Positions 6,420 to 15,871 of a stretch of DNA of 40,975 nucleotides are shown one piece after another. This DNA is from Desulfobacter latus (GTDB lineage: Bacteria; Desulfobacterota; Desulfobacteria; Desulfobacterales; Desulfobacteraceae): positions 1 to 40,975 of the forward strand of contig NZ_JACADJ010000032.1 of the NCBI RefSeq assembly GCF_013389365.1, written 5' to 3'. Under the pieces are notes generated by a model. It was not told the origin of the DNA. It worked only from the letters and a program-made list of their open reading frames with translations, and made no database searches. The position numbers were made by a program, and so were the translations under genes. Every line of letters begins with the position of its first letter. The stretch's first letter is position 1.

Positions 6420-7541
6420 ATGGAAAAACATCTTGCTTTGATCGGTGGCGGGCACGCCCATATGATGATTCTGGATAACCTGAAAACAATTGTAGACAAG
6501 GGGATTAAAGTTACGGTGATCGCGCCGTCCGCCTATCATTACTATTCAGGCATGGGACCTGGTATGCTTGGGGGGCGATACAGCCCTGACGACATCCGGT
6601 TTGCCACAGAAGATGTGGTAACCAAACAGGGGGGCACCTTTATTCGTGACCGCGTAGTTAAAATAGATCCCAAGGCAAAAGAAATTTTTACGGAAACCGG
6701 GAAAACTGTCGGGTATGATGTGGCCTGCTGCAATGCCGGTTCCTATATTCCCATGGATACGGTTCCGGGGAAACTTGAAAATATATATCCTGTCAAGCCC
6801 ATTGAGACGCTGTGGGAGGCAGCCCAAAAGCTGAAAATGTTGTTCAGGGAAAAAAGGGTTCGTGTCTCAATCGTGGGGGGCGGCCCCTCTTCGGCGGAAG
6901 TGGCCGGCAATATCCTTGCGCTTGCCCGACGAACACATGGGTTCAAGCCGGAAATACACATTTTTGCAAGGCGCTGTCTCATGTCGGGATTTCCTGAACC
7001 GGTAAGATCAAGGGTCGTCTCCATTCTTAAAAAAAAGGGGATACTCATCCATGAACAGGCGCCTGTCAAAGAGGTAGGGCCCGGAACAATTCAGCTTGGC
7101 TCAGGCCGGAAATATAGCACGGATTTCATTTTCATGGCCACAGGGGTTCGACCGTCACCCATCTTTGAGAATTCCGGCCTTCCCGTTGGCCCGGATAAAG
7201 GCCTTCGGGTCAACCGGTTTCTGCAATCTGTGGCATACCCTGAAATTTTCGGGGGTGGGGATTGTATCTGTTTCCAGGAAAGGCCGTTGGCTAAAGTCGG
7301 GGTTTACGCTGTCAGGCAAAATCCTGTCCTTCTCAACAATGTCATGGCAGCCCTTGAAGAAAAACCGTTGATCTCCTTTGACCCCGGGCCTGAGTATCTT
7401 CTCATTTTCAATCTGGGGGGCGGCATCGGGGTCTTAAAGAAAAAAGGGCTGGTCTTTGGTGGAACGCTTGCATTCATGATCAAAGACTATATTGACAGAC
7501 GCTTCATAAAACAATTTCAAGCCATTGAGAAAAATTTATAA
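6420..7541 (+). CDS. FAD-dependent pyridine nucleotide/quinone-type oxidoreductase
   Basis: 373 residues. It has an N-terminal FAD Rossmann motif (LIGGGHAHMMIL) and a second dinucleotide motif SIVGGGPSSAEVAGNIL near residue 150. ATGVRPSPIF and the late FAD-contact region FGGGDCICF follow. The family includes type II NADH dehydrogenases, sulfide:quinone reductases and flavoproteins related to the N-terminal domain of some SelD proteins. I see no fixed redox-disulfide CxxC, which argues against a classic disulfide reductase. GGGGGA just before the start is a good ribosome site. It follows the rhodanese/ferritin-like gene closely, so a two-gene unit is likely. Its 3' end overlaps the convergent radical SAM gene by 38 bp, leaving no room for a normal terminator. 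Confidence 0.8.
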   Translation: MEKHLALIGGGHAHMMILDNLKTIVDKGIKVTVIAPSAYHYYSGMGPGMLGGRYSPDDIRFATEDVVTKQGGTFIRDRVVKIDPKAKEIFTETGKTVGYDVACCNAGSYIPMDTVPGKLENIYPVKPIETLWEAAQKLKMLFREKRVRVSIVGGGPSSAEVAGNILALARRTHGFKPEIHIFARRCLMSGFPEPVRSRVVSILKKKGILIHEQAPVKEVGPGTIQLGSGRKYSTDFIFMATGVRPSPIFENSGLPVGPDKGLRVNRFLQSVAYPEIFGGGDCICFQERPLAKVGVYAVRQNPVLLNNVMAALEEKPLISFDPGPEYLLIFNLGGGIGVLKKKGLVFGGTLAFMIKDYIDRRFIKQFQAIEKNL

Positions 7542-9195
7542 ATTTTTTACATAAATCCGTACTGTGGGGATGATGGTAAATGCGGCCCTCATAATCCATT
7601 CCCCTGGGAATCGCGTCTGATAAAAACAGGCGTATTAAAAGGATGCTGGCTTTGTATCGATCCATTTTCCCGTGGCAGTTGTTTTCAATGTCTGAAATTT
7701 CGCCGGAACCGAATGCCTTCGGTAAAACACCATGTTGCTCCACACAGGATTTAAGAAAATTTAAGATTCTTGCCAGGCGTAAAAGTGTCACGGCTTCAAG
7801 CCTGGACGTTTTATCCACCACTGGAAAAACGGTGGACCGCATTAAGGAAAAATCATGGGGCAGCAGTTTCTGTCTTTCACACAGGGCATAATCTGAACTG
7901 CCCGGGGCCGGATAGTAAATGGAGAGACCTACAATGGTTCTTCTGGTCGCAAGTGTTAACAAATCATTTAAGGTGGTCTCGGCGGTCTGACCGGGCGCGG
8001 CCCCAAGAAGGTAAGAGACACAATTCATATCCAGATCCCTGGCCATGTCCAGTGCCTTGTCATGGGCATCTCTGACATCCGGACGGTTAAAGCGCTTTAA
8101 CTGGGCGGCACAAAAAGACCCCACGGACAGGTTTAGGGTTTTGAACCCGGCTGCTTTCATGGCTGTCAGGATTTCTTTGTCAAGGGATGGGGGAAAAAGT
8201 CCGTTCATGGCGCGCAGTTCAATCTCTTGTCCCTTGAATATCTGTTGGATGCCCGCCAGAAGTTCCATTACCCATGATTTTTTAAGGGTTAAGTTCTCAT
8301 CCTCAAAATCAATGAATCCAATCTGTTTGGATCTTGCCTGCAATTTGATTTCATCAAGCACATCTTTAACCGGCCGCATTCGAAAAGCCCCATAATTGCC
8401 GGCTGCAGACACCGCGCAATAGGAACAGGAAAAAGGACACCCTCGGGAGGCCACAATGGTGATGGCGGCTTTTTTATTGCGCTGGTAAAAGTGCCGGTTA
8501 ATTTTATCCAAAGCCTTCTGGTCAAGCCCATGGGGAGAATCCGCCCAAAAAGGTGGATTGAGAACAATATCATTGCCATACCTGAAACCGATGCCGCTGA
8601 TTTGCCTTAAATCAGCGGCATCAGGTAACGTGTTGGGCGGTTGGTCCTTGAGCAGCCGCGCAAGCTGTACCATGGGGCGCTCGCCCTCTCCCTGGATCAG
8701 AAAGTCAATCTCGTTGTATTCAAGACATTTTTTGGGAAACTGGGTGACATGGTGGCCGCCCAGTACAATAAAGGCATTGGGCCGGAATCGTTTCACCGCC
8801 CTTGCCGTGTCCAGGGCCTGCGCCCAATAGGGGGTGAACAAGGCGGAGATGCCCACTAAAAATGGTTTTTCCTGCCTGACCAGATTGGCAATATGCTCAA
8901 AACTGCAGCCAAAGTGTCTGTAATGGTGGAACAAAGAAAAAAAGGTCAGATCGGTTCTTCCATAATGGGGAACCAGGTGACCGAACGCTTCCGGGTATTC
9001 AATGATTTTTGATTTATCCCTGGCAAGCGCATCAATAATGGTCGTCGAAAATCCGGCCTGTTCCAGCTGTTTGGCAATACAGGCAAGCCCATAGGGAATA
9101 GTACGCTTTTTTGTCAGGTAAAATTCCCGGATGGGCGGGGCGATTAAAACAACATCCGTCATGGACTGTGCGCCTGTTTTATTTGGTCCAAACAC
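7504..9195 (-). CDS. B12-binding-domain radical SAM protein
   Basis: 563 residues from a GTG that overlaps the stop of the preceding gene (TAGTG). An ATG at 9162 (MTDVVLIAPP) is the more conserved-looking start. The N-terminal part (IPYGLACIAKQLEQAG ... VLGGHHVTQFPKKCLEYN) is a cobalamin-binding-type Rossmann domain. Around residue 257 GCPFSCSYC carries the CxxxCxxC that binds the 4Fe-4S cluster and cleaves S-adenosylmethionine. Members of this class do methylations or complex radical rearrangements, and the substrate cannot be predicted. It is the last gene of an eight-gene minus-strand run dominated by translation and cofactor genes. Its end overlaps the flavoprotein gene convergently. Confidence 0.85.
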   Translation of the reverse strand: MFGPNKTGAQSMTDVVLIAPPIREFYLTKKRTIPYGLACIAKQLEQAGFSTTIIDALARDKSKIIEYPEAFGHLVPHYGRTDLTFFSLFHHYRHFGCSFEHIANLVRQEKPFLVGISALFTPYWAQALDTARAVKRFRPNAFIVLGGHHVTQFPKKCLEYNEIDFLIQGEGERPMVQLARLLKDQPPNTLPDAADLRQISGIGFRYGNDIVLNPPFWADSPHGLDQKALDKINRHFYQRNKKAAITIVASRGCPFSCSYCAVSAAGNYGAFRMRPVKDVLDEIKLQARSKQIGFIDFEDENLTLKKSWVMELLAGIQQIFKGQEIELRAMNGLFPPSLDKEILTAMKAAGFKTLNLSVGSFCAAQLKRFNRPDVRDAHDKALDMARDLDMNCVSYLLGAAPGQTAETTLNDLLTLATRRTIVGLSIYYPAPGSSDYALCERQKLLPHDFSLMRSTVFPVVDKTSRLEAVTLLRLARILNFLKSCVEQHGVLPKAFGSGEISDIENNCHGKMDRYKASILLIRLFLSDAIPRGMDYEGRIYHHPHSTDLCKKFINFSQWLEIVL

Positions 9196-10565
9196 TAATT
9201 TTTCAGGCTGTGAATGGGTGCCGGTATATGACCGCCGTATTCCACAAAGCTATCTTCAAGGTCAAGGTGGGGCACATCCATGATACTAGCCTTGCCCAAA
9301 AGCCCGCCGAAATTGACGTTGTCCCCTGCTTTTTTACCGGGCACCGGAATAATGCGCGTGGCCGTAGTTTTGGCATTGATCATGCCGATTGCCATTTCAT
9401 CGGCAATGATGCCCGCCAGCACCTGCTCTGTAATATCTCCGGGCACCGCCACCATATCCAGCCCCACGGAACATACACAGGTCATGGCTTCCAGTTTTTC
9501 CATGGAGAGAAATCCTTTCTGTGCCGCCTCGGCAATGTTAAGGTCTTCACTCACAGGAATAAAGGCACCGGACAGGCCGCCCACATGGGACGAAGCAAAG
9601 GCCCCGCCTTTTTTCACCGCATCATTGAGCATGGCAAGGGCTGCGGTGGAGCCGGGTACACCAATATAGGAAAGACCCAGGGCCTGGAAGATTTCGCCCA
9701 CGCTGTCACCCACCGTGGGGGTCGGGGCAAGGGACAGATCCACCACGCCAAACCGGATATTAAGGATATCCGCCACCTCCCTGCCGATAAGTTCTCCCAC
9801 CCGGGTGACCTTGCAGGCCGTACGTTTGATAATTTCGGCAATGCGACCAAGGGGCAATCGCTGCTGGGCCAGGTTTCTTTCAATGGCGCGTTTGACCACG
9901 CCGGGTCCGGATACCCCGACATTGATCACGGCATCTGCCTGGCCCACGCCAAGGTAGGCGCCTGCCATAAACGGCATGTCCTGGGGAATGTTTGAAAAAA
10001 CACACAGCTTGGCACAGGCCAGTCCGTCTTTATCAGCTGTAAGCGCAGCTGCCTTTTTAATGGCCCTGGACATGGTAAGCACGGCATCCATATTAATGCC
10101 GGCCTTGGTGGTCGCCACATTTACCGATGCACAGATCCGCTGGGTGCCGGCCAGCGCTTGCGGGATCGCGTCAATCAACGCCTGGTCCCCTTTGGCAATG
10201 CCTCTTTCCACCAGGGCTGAAAAACCGCCGATGAAATCAATATTTACGATTTCGGCAATGTCATTGAGTTCATGGGCAATCTCCACCATCTGCGCCGATG
10301 AAAAAGAGGCACCCACCAGGGCAATGGGAGAGATGGAAATACGCTTATTGACCACCTTTATGCCGTACTTTTCACCCACCTGGTCACAAGTTTCCACCAG
10401 CGCGGCGGCATGGCCGATGATTTTTTTGCGTATGTTTTTTTTGAATACAGTCAGGTCATGGGAAATACAGTCAAACAGGTTGATGCCTAAGGTCACGGCC
10501 CGAACGTCCAGATTTTCATTTTTTACCATCTCTATGGTGGAGATAATTTCCTGATCGTCAAACAC
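9195..10565 (-). CDS. PFL-family protein of unknown function (UPF0210/DUF711)
   Basis: 456 residues, the normal length for DUF711. Recognisable segments are VRAVTLGINLFDC near the start, SPIALVGA, VGVSGPGVVKRAIE and GGLSGAFIPVSEDLNIAEAA. The family is related in fold to pyruvate formate-lyase/ribonucleotide-reductase barrels but lacks a proven reaction. It sits directly downstream of a two-ACT-domain protein, a pairing that recurs in many bacteria and suggests an amino-acid-responsive role. The large antisense frame at 9111-9995 is a shadow of this gene. Confidence 0.88.
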   Translation of the reverse strand: MFDDQEIISTIEMVKNENLDVRAVTLGINLFDCISHDLTVFKKNIRKKIIGHAAALVETCDQVGEKYGIKVVNKRISISPIALVGASFSSAQMVEIAHELNDIAEIVNIDFIGGFSALVERGIAKGDQALIDAIPQALAGTQRICASVNVATTKAGINMDAVLTMSRAIKKAAALTADKDGLACAKLCVFSNIPQDMPFMAGAYLGVGQADAVINVGVSGPGVVKRAIERNLAQQRLPLGRIAEIIKRTACKVTRVGELIGREVADILNIRFGVVDLSLAPTPTVGDSVGEIFQALGLSYIGVPGSTAALAMLNDAVKKGGAFASSHVGGLSGAFIPVSEDLNIAEAAQKGFLSMEKLEAMTCVCSVGLDMVAVPGDITEQVLAGIIADEMAIGMINAKTTATRIIPVPGKKAGDNVNFGGLLGKASIMDVPHLDLEDSFVEYGGHIPAPIHSLKN

Positions 10566-10578
10566 CTTGAAAAATTCC

Positions 10579-11130
10579 TTATATTTTATTGGTCACGTCA
10601 AAAATATTTTTGTGCTGGATACGGATGTCCAGGTTCAGTTCGTTCGCTTTTTCTTTAAGGGCCGCAAACATGGCAGGGGCATCAATCTCTTTTGTTACCA
10701 GAACCTGGTAAGACATGACATTTTCATTGGGATTGGAGCCGCCCATGAACACGGCTTTCATGTTGACAATATTGGCGCCAAAACTTGAGATGATGGAAGA
10801 TAGTTGTGCCACAAGGCCTTTCTGATCGGGGCCCGAGGTGGTGATCAGAAAAATTTCCTTTTCCGAAACCGGCGCCTGGGTCTCTTCCTCAAGGGGTCTG
10901 ACATGGATGGTCAGTCCCCGGTCTTCTTCTTTTAAGGCAAGCTCCTGTCGAATGGTCTCACAGGACAGGCCTTTGGGGACCTGGGTTATAAAGAAACCGG
11001 CAAACTGATTTTGCAGGATCATCTGGTTGACGTTTTCAAGATTGCACCCCAGTTCATACAGATCTGACGTGACACTTGCGATGATGCCCGGCCGGTCTTT
11101 GGCCAGGACGGATATTATCATTTTTTTCAT
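10579..11130 (-). CDS. Double ACT-domain regulatory protein (GcvR-like)
   Basis: 183 residues made of two ACT domains: residues about 3-75 ([20 protein letters not shown]) and about 93-170 ([20 protein letters not shown]). Both have the DRPG/DQKG turn typical of amino-acid-binding ACT modules as in the glycine-cleavage regulator GcvR. No DNA-binding or catalytic domain is present. Its start overlaps the end of rpe by 4 bp, and DUF711 follows 13 bp later. The ACT/DUF711 pair probably works together, with ACT as sensor, though that is inferred from recurrent adjacency. Confidence 0.82.
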   Translation of the reverse strand: MKKMIISVLAKDRPGIIASVTSDLYELGCNLENVNQMILQNQFAGFFITQVPKGLSCETIRQELALKEEDRGLTIHVRPLEEETQAPVSEKEIFLITTSGPDQKGLVAQLSSIISSFGANIVNMKAVFMGGSNPNENVMSYQVLVTKEIDAPAMFAALKEKANELNLDIRIQHKNIFDVTNKI

Positions 11131-11792
11131 TTCTTGCCTTTTTCAGAAAGCTTGCGAAGCCCGTCTATGGTTTTCTTGTAGTCAGGTGTGTTAAAAACGG
11201 CAGACCCCGCCACAAAACAACACGCCCCGGCCCTTGTAACGGCTTCCATGGTATCATTGTTAACGCCGCCGTCTACTTGGATAATGGCATTGGATCCTGC
11301 CTCCGACAGCATTTTAGACAACGCAGTGATTTTATTTAAGCTGGCGTCAATAAATTTCTGGCCGCCGAAACCGGGATTGACACTCATGATCAGGACAAAA
11401 TCCAGCATATCAATGACATATTCAATGGCTGACAACGGCGTGGCCGGATTCAGGGCAACGCCGGCCTTTGGCCCCAAACTTTTTATCAGCTGCAGACTGC
11501 GGTGCAGATGGGGGCATGCTTCGGCATGGACGCTGATGTAGTCGGCCCCGGCTTTGGCAAAATCCGGAATCCGGGCATCCGGGGTCTCAATCATCAGGTG
11601 GACATCCATTACCATATTGGTGACGCGTCTGCAGGCCTGAACAACAATGGGGCCGTAGGAAATGTTGGGCACAAATTGTCCGTCCATAACATCAATGTGA
11701 ATCCAGTCGGCACCGGCTTTTTCCACTGCTTTGACCTCTTCTCCCAAACGGGTGAAATCGGCAGACAGGATGGAAGGGGCGATCAATGTCAT
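11127..11792 (-). CDS. rpe: Ribulose-phosphate 3-epimerase
   Basis: 221 residues, standard length. Interconverts D-ribulose 5-phosphate and D-xylulose 5-phosphate in the pentose phosphate pathway. Hallmarks are [16 protein letters not shown] at the N-terminus with the metal region [14 protein letters not shown], then [19 protein letters not shown]-like sequence ([13 protein letters not shown]) and [10 protein letters not shown]. The TIM-barrel metal ligands (His/Asp pairs) are all present. It lies between rsmB (9-bp gap) and the ACT gene (4-bp overlap) in the ribF operon. Confidence 0.95.
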   Translation of the reverse strand: MTLIAPSILSADFTRLGEEVKAVEKAGADWIHIDVMDGQFVPNISYGPIVVQACRRVTNMVMDVHLMIETPDARIPDFAKAGADYISVHAEACPHLHRSLQLIKSLGPKAGVALNPATPLSAIEYVIDMLDFVLIMSVNPGFGGQKFIDASLNKITALSKMLSEAGSNAIIQVDGGVNNDTMEAVTRAGACCFVAGSAVFNTPDYKKTIDGLRKLSEKGKK

Positions 11793-11801
11793 AATTGTCT
11801 C

Positions 11802-13169
11802 CTATTTTTTTCTCCGCATCCTGGCTATGAAAAAACCGTCCATGTCAAGATGGTCAGGAAAAGTTGTTTTATTAAATGCCTTAGGCCCGGATTCGCAGAA
11901 AAAAGGCAGATGCGCTTCAAATCCTGAAGGGTCCGGGGCAAAGTCTTTTCGTTTGTCTAAGAATCGCTGAATCACCTGGGTTGTCTCTTCGGGTTCGCAG
12001 GAACAGACCGCGTATACCAGTACACCGCCGGGGATCACCAGATTGGCGGACCCGTTAAGGATTTTTTTCTGCAGGGCGGCCATGCGCATCATCTCCTTTG
12101 ATCTTCTTTTCCAGCGGCTGTCCGGGTTTCGGGCAAGGACGCCTAAGCCTGTACAGGGCGCATCCACAAGTACCCGGTCAAAATAGAACGAAAAATCATT
12201 GACCCCGGCCCGGGTCATGTCCACATGGGTGTTGTGAATTATATCAATATCCAGGCGACCGGCTTCACCGGCTAAACGCCCGGCTTTGCTTTCGCCGGTA
12301 TCATTGGCGGTAATGCAGCCTGTGTTATCCATTTCAAGGGCCATGTGGCAGGTTTTGGTACCCAGTCCTGCACAGGCATCCAGAATATTTTCTCCGGGCC
12401 TGGGGCCCAAAAGCTGTACGGCAAGCTGGGCCGCTTCATCCTGAACCTGAAACAGGCCTGCATTAAATCCGGGCAGATCAGGTATGGCAATGCCGGATGT
12501 CCGGAGCTGAAGGCCTAAAGGACTGAATCGTGTAGTTTGGGTTTTAATCCCTGCGCGTTCAAAATTTGCCGTCAGGTCTTCCCGGCTGATTTTGCGTGGA
12601 TTAACCCTGAGGGTAAGCGGGGGCAACGCCATCAATGCGGCGGCCAGCGCCAGTGTTTTTTTTTCTCCATATCTTGCAGCCCAGCGTTTACCAAGCCAGG
12701 GGGGAATGGAAAACGCAGCCGTCAGGTGCCCAATTAAATCTTTATGGGAACAGGGCAGGGCAACGTTTTGGTGTGACCTGGCGATATTGCGCAAAACCGC
12801 ATTGATGAACCCTGACGCCTTTTTACCGCAGATCGGTTTTGCAAGTTCAATACTGGTATGAATGGCTGCAAAATCCGGGACCCTGTCCAGGAAAACAAGC
12901 TGGAACACCCCCATGCGCAATATGGTTTTTACCTTGGGGTCAATGCGGTCAAAGGCAAGTTTAGAGCCGTGGCAAATCAATTGATCAATGCGGCCCCTGT
13001 GTCTGAATACGCCGAACACAATGGCATGGCAAAGCCCTTTATTCTTTTGACTCAACCGGTCAAGCTTTTGTGCCGCATCTTCAATGGCACGGTCAAGGGG
13101 CAGGAAGGGCTTTTGCCCTGCTTCAATCAGGGTAAAGGCGATATAACGCGGATCAGCGGTCATATTCAT
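11802..13169 (-). CDS. rsmB: 16S rRNA (cytosine-967-C5)-methyltransferase
   Basis: 455 residues. The N-terminal NusB-like RNA-binding domain (about 10-140, including LDRIDPKVKTILRMGVFQLVFLD) is followed by a SAM-dependent methyltransferase domain with DACAGLGTKTCHMA (SAM loop). DAPCTGLGVLARNPD and the catalytic-cysteine motif VCSCEPEET come next. Both conserved cysteines of the RsmB/Sun family are present. It overlaps fmt by 4 bp. The gene order def-fmt-rsmB matches that seen in many bacteria, where initiation and rRNA modification genes travel together. Confidence 0.95.
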   Translation of the reverse strand: MNMTADPRYIAFTLIEAGQKPFLPLDRAIEDAAQKLDRLSQKNKGLCHAIVFGVFRHRGRIDQLICHGSKLAFDRIDPKVKTILRMGVFQLVFLDRVPDFAAIHTSIELAKPICGKKASGFINAVLRNIARSHQNVALPCSHKDLIGHLTAAFSIPPWLGKRWAARYGEKKTLALAAALMALPPLTLRVNPRKISREDLTANFERAGIKTQTTRFSPLGLQLRTSGIAIPDLPGFNAGLFQVQDEAAQLAVQLLGPRPGENILDACAGLGTKTCHMALEMDNTGCITANDTGESKAGRLAGEAGRLDIDIIHNTHVDMTRAGVNDFSFYFDRVLVDAPCTGLGVLARNPDSRWKRRSKEMMRMAALQKKILNGSANLVIPGGVLVYAVCSCEPEETTQVIQRFLDKRKDFAPDPSGFEAHLPFFCESGPKAFNKTTFPDHLDMDGFFIARMRRKK

Positions 13170-14113
13170 TCACAACAGGCCGGCAGGTCAATCTTATTTC
13201 CACAAAGAAATGCGGCGGCATCAAGACGTTTTCCTGAGCTTCCCATCAATTCAAGGATCTGGACAACACCATCTCCCGCAGCTATAAACAGGCCTTTGTC
13301 GCTGCAGCTTATAATGGTTCCCGGCAGGGCGGACGTTGGCATGGGTGCGGATGAAACAACGGCTTTAAAAATTTTGAGGCGTTTTCCGCAAAGTTCCGTA
13401 AAAGCCCCGGGCCAGGGGGTCATGGCATTGATGTGGGCGCAGACAGATCCTGCACTGCCGTTCCAGTTAATGCGGCCGTCTGACTTTTTGAGCATGGATA
13501 CATAGCTTGCTTTTGAATGATCCTGGGGAACGGGAGTGATTTTCTTTTGTTCAATGCCGCGGATGGTTTTAATGATCAGGTCGGCACCCAGCTGCGATAA
13601 CCTGTCATGCAGGGTTGACGCGGTCTCTTCAGGATTCACAGGCGTTTTATCCATCAACAGAATATCCCCTGCATCCATTTTTTCAGCCATGACCATGGTG
13701 GTCACACCGGTCTGTTCATCCATATTCAAAACCGCCGCCTGGATGGGGGACGCCCCCCGGTATTTGGGTAACAGGGAGGCATGGATATTTATGGGATAGA
13801 TTTTGGGGATATCCAGCACCTGCCGTGAAAGGATCCGGCCAAAGGCCACTACGACAAAATAGTCCGGTTCAAGAGCGGTCATCCGCGCTATTGTTTCCGG
13901 GGTGTTTATTTTTTCAGGCTGGTAAACGTCAATGCCAAGGTCCCGTGCGGCTTGCTTGACTGCGGAAGGGCTAAGTTTTTTTCCACGACCTTTGGGGCGG
14001 TCCGGTTGGGTCACTGCCAGTAAAACATCAACCCCCGGCTCTTTTGCCAGGGTCTTTAACGCCGGGACCGAGAATTCCGGGGTGCCCATGAAAACGATGC
14101 GAATGGGTTTCAT
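13166..14113 (-). CDS. fmt: Methionyl-tRNA formyltransferase
   Basis: 315 residues, full length. Transfers formyl from 10-formyl-tetrahydrofolate to initiator Met-tRNA. N-terminal RIVFMGTPEFSVPALKTL is the Rossmann start. The catalytic region contains NIHASLLPKYRGASPIQAA with the Asn-His pair and SLLPxYRG motif, plus GVTTMVMAEKMDAGDIL. A C-terminal OB-like domain follows from about residue 205. It overlaps both def (upstream) and rsmB (downstream) by 4 bp, so translation is coupled. Confidence 0.96.
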   Translation of the reverse strand: MKPIRIVFMGTPEFSVPALKTLAKEPGVDVLLAVTQPDRPKGRGKKLSPSAVKQAARDLGIDVYQPEKINTPETIARMTALEPDYFVVVAFGRILSRQVLDIPKIYPINIHASLLPKYRGASPIQAAVLNMDEQTGVTTMVMAEKMDAGDILLMDKTPVNPEETASTLHDRLSQLGADLIIKTIRGIEQKKITPVPQDHSKASYVSMLKKSDGRINWNGSAGSVCAHINAMTPWPGAFTELCGKRLKIFKAVVSSAPMPTSALPGTIISCSDKGLFIAAGDGVVQILELMGSSGKRLDAAAFLCGNKIDLPACCE

Positions 14114-14640
14114 TTTTTATTTTTCAGTTGTTTTAATCGTTTTTTCTTATACATCGCCCGTTTCAATGCGGAAATCCGGTCAATAAACAGGATACCGTCA
14201 AGGTGGTCAATTTCATGCTGCATGATAACGGACATAATCCCTTGGGCATCAAATTCAATGGGTTCGCCGTCAAGATTCATGGCCCGGACCGTGACACTTG
14301 CATGCCGCCTGACATCGGCCCTGTAGTCAACGACACTTAAACATCCTTCTTTTTCAGAGATAAAGGTCTCTTTGGATTTGGATAGGATTTCAGGATTAAT
14401 CAGTGCGGTAAATGTTTTGTCCTTGGGGTCTGTTTGTTCTTCCCCTGCATGGGGATCATAAATAATAACCCGGCGATTAATCCCGACCTGGGGAGCGGCA
14501 AGGCCGACGCCCGGTTCATGGAACATGGTCTCCCCCATATTCTCAATCAATCTTTTTAACGCCTCATCAATGGTTTCAACGGGTATGGATATATTTTTTA
14601 ATGAGGGTTCGGGAAATGTGACAATATCAAGAATAGCCAT
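14110..14640 (-). CDS. def: Peptide deformylase
   Basis: 176 residues. Removes the N-formyl group from nascent proteins. All three deformylase motifs are present: GVGLAAPQVGI (motif 1), EGCLSV with the metal-binding Cys (motif 2), and QHEIDHLDG with the HExxH pair of metal-binding histidines (motif 3). The C-terminus is lysine-rich. It begins on the base next to the ribF stop and overlaps fmt by 4 bp, so deformylase and formyltransferase are co-expressed. Confidence 0.96.
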   Translation of the reverse strand: MAILDIVTFPEPSLKNISIPVETIDEALKRLIENMGETMFHEPGVGLAAPQVGINRRVIIYDPHAGEEQTDPKDKTFTALINPEILSKSKETFISEKEGCLSVVDYRADVRRHASVTVRAMNLDGEPIEFDAQGIMSVIMQHEIDHLDGILFIDRISALKRAMYKKKRLKQLKNKK

Positions 14641-15570
14641 TTATTTTAAAATTTCCTTTGCCTTTTGAATGTCTTTTTTGATCTGATTGGACAGCTGCTC
14701 AATATTTGAAAATTTAATTTCATCCCGGAGTCGTTCCACCATATTAACGCGTATCCGGGAATCGTATATATCTTCTTTAAAATCAAGGATATGAACTTCA
14801 ATAGTAAACATCCCATCTCCAAAGGTCGGGGAATAACCAATATTGGCCACACCGTTGAAGTTGCCATGGATGGTTTCAACCGTTACCGCATAAACCCCGA
14901 ACTTGGGACACAACTCATCATGAAGTTTTATATTGGCCGTGGGGCATCCAAGCTGACTGCCCCCGCGTTCGCGGCCCTTTATAACCTTTCCCCGGATCTG
15001 ATAATAGCGCCCAAGATAGTGCTTTGCCCGGTCCACATGACCGTCCATGACCAGGTTTCGTATTTTTGTGCTGGAAATACGCTCCGTGCCGGTTTCAACA
15101 TCCTTTATCCAGTCCGGAACAATGGTCTCATAGCCAAATTCTTTTTCCTTGGACTTTAAAAGCGCAATATTGCCGATTCTGTTTTTTCCAAAGGTATAGT
15201 CCGGGCCGATAATAATCGTTTTCATACCGATTTTCTTTACAAGAATATCTTCAATGAATTCCTGGGCTGATATCTGTGCAAAAGCTTTGTCAAAGGGCAG
15301 ACAAAGCAGCACGTCTATGCCCGAGGACTCAATCAGTTCAATTTTCTGGTCCCGCCGGGTAATCAGCGGAGGGCTGGAAAGGCCCAAGGCTCTTAATGGA
15401 TGCGGTTCAAATGTCATGGCTATGCAGGTACCGCCAATCCGGGTTCCCTTTTCAATCACCTGGTTCAACAGCGCTTGATGACCTTTGTGCACACCGTCAA
15501 AATTACCAATGGTAATAACAGCGTTTTTAAAGGGGGCCTTAATTTGATTTAAATCTTCAATTAATTCCAT
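14641..15570 (-). CDS. ribF: Bifunctional riboflavin kinase / FAD synthetase
   Basis: 309 residues. The N-terminal FAD-synthetase domain has GNFDGVHKGHQALL and the SSTKIRNLV segment. The C-terminal kinase domain (from about 185) has GRERGGSQLGCPTANI with the flavokinase PTAN motif, and VANIGYSPTF. It makes FMN and then FAD from riboflavin. It is the first gene of the eight-gene minus-strand run, preceded by AAGGA close to the ATG. I found no FMN riboswitch in the 120 bp upstream. Cofactor supply fits the neighbouring flavoprotein genes, but the link is not specific. Confidence 0.95.
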   Translation of the reverse strand: MELIEDLNQIKAPFKNAVITIGNFDGVHKGHQALLNQVIEKGTRIGGTCIAMTFEPHPLRALGLSSPPLITRRDQKIELIESSGIDVLLCLPFDKAFAQISAQEFIEDILVKKIGMKTIIIGPDYTFGKNRIGNIALLKSKEKEFGYETIVPDWIKDVETGTERISSTKIRNLVMDGHVDRAKHYLGRYYQIRGKVIKGRERGGSQLGCPTANIKLHDELCPKFGVYAVTVETIHGNFNGVANIGYSPTFGDGMFTIEVHILDFKEDIYDSRIRVNMVERLRDEIKFSNIEQLSNQIKKDIQKAKEILK

Positions 15571-15600
15571 GTTGTCCTTTAAAATTTAAACAAAATACTA

Positions 15601-15629
15601 TTGACAAACCAAACAAACACATATATATA
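15601..15629 (+). promoter_or_regulatory. Sigma-70-type promoter for tRNA-Leu
   Basis: TTGACA at 15601-15606 and TATATA at 15624-15629 are separated by 17 bp. The predicted start is about 55 bp before the tRNA. It lies in the divergent gap between ribF and the tRNA. Confidence 0.65.
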
Positions 15630-15689
15630 TCTCAACCATCGTTTTTACGCAATCTTTAAATGGGTTGCCAATAAAGCGGTTTGACGTGT

Positions 15690-15776
<87 letters not shown>

Positions 15777-15871
15777 TCTCAAGTCAAGTCAAAATCAATA
15801 TTCCGGTTAAAAATTGTTGCCGCCTTGAATTTGAACAAATTCCTTAAAAATCTGATGATCAAGTAATAGGA

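Noticed and set aside
9111-9995. Long plus-strand ORF of 294 codons
   Set aside because: It is antisense to the DUF711 gene, His/Gly/Lys-biased and without motifs, so a shadow frame.
15571-15689. FMN riboswitch upstream of ribF
   Set aside because: The 120 bp between ribF and tRNA-Leu is AT-rich, holds the tRNA promoter and shows no RFN-type conserved blocks.
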